Assembly: GCA_028709605.1 (NCBI GenBank)
Contig: JAQVWR010000002.1
Location: 19,249 to 83,248, forward strand
Length of the DNA: 64,000 nt
Direction: 5' to 3'
Source: Proteiniphilum sp.
GTDB lineage: Bacteria; Bacteroidota; Bacteroidia; Bacteroidales; Dysgonomonadaceae
The position numbers and the translations under genes were made by a program. Below are positions 62,657 to 64,000 of this stretch, piece by piece (the first letter of the stretch is position 1; the number at the start of each line of letters is the position of its first letter). The notes beneath the pieces are model-generated. The model saw only the letters and a list, made by a program, of their open reading frames with translations, did not search any database and was not told where the DNA came from.

Positions 62657-63646
62657 ATGGATATAGTATTAAGCGGTATACGGTCGACCGGTAAGCTGCA
62701 CCTGGGAAATTACTACGGTGCCCTGCGCAATTTCATTCGAATGCAGGAAGAGAACAGCTGTTATTTTTTCATTGCGGATATACATTCACTCACCACGCAT
62801 CCCGACCCGAAGATGCTGCATCAGAACGTAAAAAACGTGCTGGTGGATTATCTGGCTGCAGGTATCGACCCGGAGAAATCGGTCATCTATCTGCAGAGTG
62901 ACCTGCACGAGACGGCGGAGCTCTATCTCTACCTGAACATGCATGCCTACCTTGGCGAGCTCTCCAAGACAACTTCCTTCAAGGATAAGGCGCGTAAGCA
63001 ACCCGAGAACGTGAATGCGGGGCTGTTGACCTATCCCACGCTGATGGCTGCCGATATTCTGATTCACAATGCCGACAAGGTGCCGGTGGGAAAGGACCAG
63101 GAACAACATCTGGAGATGACCCGCAAGTTTGCCCGCCGCTTCAACAATTTTTACGGAGTGGAGTATTTCAAGGAGCCGGTAGCGTACAACTTCGGGGAGG
63201 AGCTGATCAAGATCCCGGGACTGGATGGCAGCGGCAAGATGGGCAAGTCGGAAGGGAATGGCATCTTCCTGTGTGACACCCCCAAAGAGATCGAGAAGAA
63301 GGTGAAGAAAGCGCTTACCGACGCCGGACCTACTGAGCCCAATTCGGTGAAACCCGACTATATCGAGAACCTGTTCACGCTGTTGCGGGTGGTCTCCACG
63401 CCGGAGGTGGTGCAACACTTCGACGATCAGTGGAACCGATGTGAGATTCGTTACGGCGACCTGAAAAAACAGCTTGCCGCGGACATCATCAGCGTAACTA
63501 CACCGATTCGTGAACGGATACTGGAGATCGAAAAGGATGAGGCTTATCTGCGCCGGGTGACGGAGGAGGGTGCGGAACGGGCGCGTGAGAGTGCCGCAAG
63601 GACGATCCGTGATGTGCGGGAGATCGTCGGTTTCAAGAAATTTTAG
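62657..63646 (+). CDS. trpS: Tryptophanyl-tRNA synthetase
   Basis: Class I synthetase charging tRNA-Trp. The 329-residue protein has SGIRSTGKLHLGNYYGALRN (HIGH-type motif HLGN), the substrate segment ADIHSLTTHPD, VPVGKDQEQHLEMTRKFARRFN and the KMSKS-type loop DGSGKMGKSEGNGIFL. Full length. No trp gene or leader is nearby. Confidence 0.97.
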   Translation: MDIVLSGIRSTGKLHLGNYYGALRNFIRMQEENSCYFFIADIHSLTTHPDPKMLHQNVKNVLVDYLAAGIDPEKSVIYLQSDLHETAELYLYLNMHAYLGELSKTTSFKDKARKQPENVNAGLLTYPTLMAADILIHNADKVPVGKDQEQHLEMTRKFARRFNNFYGVEYFKEPVAYNFGEELIKIPGLDGSGKMGKSEGNGIFLCDTPKEIEKKVKKALTDAGPTEPNSVKPDYIENLFTLLRVVSTPEVVQHFDDQWNRCEIRYGDLKKQLAADIISVTTPIRERILEIEKDEAYLRRVTEEGAERARESAARTIRDVREIVGFKKF

Positions 63647-63819
63647 GGGATGAGAAATTGTGGGATGATGGTTACCATAATTTCCTCTAAAGATTTACTT
63701 TTACGGTCGCAAAATAATTTTAAGCAATTGGCATAAGATTTTATTCAGGGTAAAAATTCTTTGAAGATTCGGAAGGAGGTTAGCTGGAACAGGTTGAAGA
63801 GCATAATAGGATTTGACGT

Positions 63820-64000
63820 ATGAGTAATCATCCATTTGAAACACACGATATTCGCGAAAAAAACCTGGTCCTTCGTCTTGTGAACAATGATGAAGAGGCT
63901 TTCAGTGAATTATATGCCAGCTACAAGGACCGGTTGATCTATTTTGCGATGAGATTTGTTAAATCAAGAGAATTTGCTGAAGATATTTTTCATGATGTGT
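63820..64000 (+). CDS. ECF-type RNA polymerase sigma-70 factor (cut by right edge)
   Basis: Only about 60 codons are visible and it is absent from the ORF track. They read MSNHPFETHDIREKNLVLRLV, then DEEAFSELYASYKDRLIYFAM and KSREFAEDIFHDV, which is sigma region 2 of extracytoplasmic-function factors, of the Bacteroidetes type often paired with a FecR anti-sigma and SusC/SusD genes. None of those is in view. A GGAGG lies 44 nt upstream, too far to serve this ATG. The 173-bp gap after trpS has only a weak GAAATT/AATTTC hairpin near 63653-63687. Confidence 0.85.
   Translation, partial: MSNHPFETHDIREKNLVLRLVNNDEEAFSELYASYKDRLIYFAMRFVKSREFAEDIFHDV

Noticed and set aside
1-64000. CRISPR arrays, insertion sequences, prophage, integrons or defence islands
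   Set aside because: I found no direct-repeat array, transposase, integrase or defence-type gene; every large ORF fits a core family.

Overview
The window is a stretch of bacterial chromosome that reads as Bacteroidota, order Bacteroidales (a Dysgonomonadaceae/Porphyromonadaceae-like organism is my guess; no 16S rRNA gene is present to settle it). The signs are: promoters with the Bacteroidetes -7 box TAnnTTTG, several with a TTG/TTTG box 18-20 bp upstream; very few Shine-Dalgarno sequences; Bacteroidetes-specific families (PorG/DUF6089, DUF6242, DUF4294, NigD-like, GldE, a long NusB); and gene orders typical of the group (porG-uppS-bamA-ompH, nusB-yajC-ybbR-coaE, mutY-ssb-gldE-PPTase, HU-rng, sdhCAB). 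Base composition looks even. I see no CRISPR array, insertion sequence, prophage or integron, so this is mostly core genome.

Layout. 1-6.2 kb (minus): envelope operon DUF6242 lipoprotein, porG (broken), uppS, bamA, ompH (cut by the left edge). 6.3-10.6 kb: ribD on minus, then prmC-recX-comF and pyrE-SRPBCC on plus. 10.7-16.3 kb (minus): a fucose module fucI-fucP-GH95 with a candidate operator at its promoter. 16.6-21.8 kb (minus): NigD-like lipoprotein, YgiQ radical SAM protein, SulP transporter, DUF4294. 22-27.6 kb (plus): long-chain acyl-CoA synthetase, leuS, YitT. 27.6-33.7 kb (minus): FAD/Fe-S D-lactate-dehydrogenase-like protein, small winged-helix protein, coaE, ybbR, yajC, nusB. 34.1-38.6 kb: rplY-pth-S4 protein, comB (minus), maf, aspartokinase. 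38.7-42.4 kb (minus): hflX, a beta-barrel protein, a TRIC/UPF0126 channel, mnmA. 42.7-46.4 kb (plus): recJ, recQ; then tRNA-Arg(ACG) on minus. 46.7-49.7 kb (plus): rplM-rpsI-rpsB-tsf. 49.8-53.5 kb (minus): PPTase, gldE, ssb, mutY. 53.6-55.8 kb (plus): HU, a 30-residue mS38-like basic protein missing from the ORF track, and rng. 55.9-62.4 kb (minus): priA, a porin-like protein, and sdhCAB. 62.6 kb to the end (plus): trpS and the start of an ECF sigma factor gene cut by the right edge.

Most genes serve housekeeping: outer-membrane biogenesis, translation, DNA repair and replication restart, cofactor synthesis (riboflavin, CoA), and anaerobic or aerobic electron transfer through succinate dehydrogenase/fumarate reductase. 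The fucose module points to use of host or plant fucosylated glycans, but no fuculokinase, aldolase or regulator lies beside it.

The most interesting signals are: (1) porG, a type IX secretion gene, carries both a one-base deletion and an in-frame TGA; (2) a 39-bp element, 32/39 identical, sits 49-50 nt upstream of both yajC and hflX and folds into a hairpin with a shared loop; (3) a three-hairpin leader before rpsB; (4) a perfect AAAGGAGG Shine-Dalgarno before the tiny mS38-like gene in a lineage that rarely uses one; (5) a 12-bp hairpin in the rng leader; (6) an inverted repeat lying just after the fuc -7 box; and (7) several genes whose -7 box lies so close to the ATG that the mRNA would be leaderless or nearly so. 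I found no clear new defence or mobile system.
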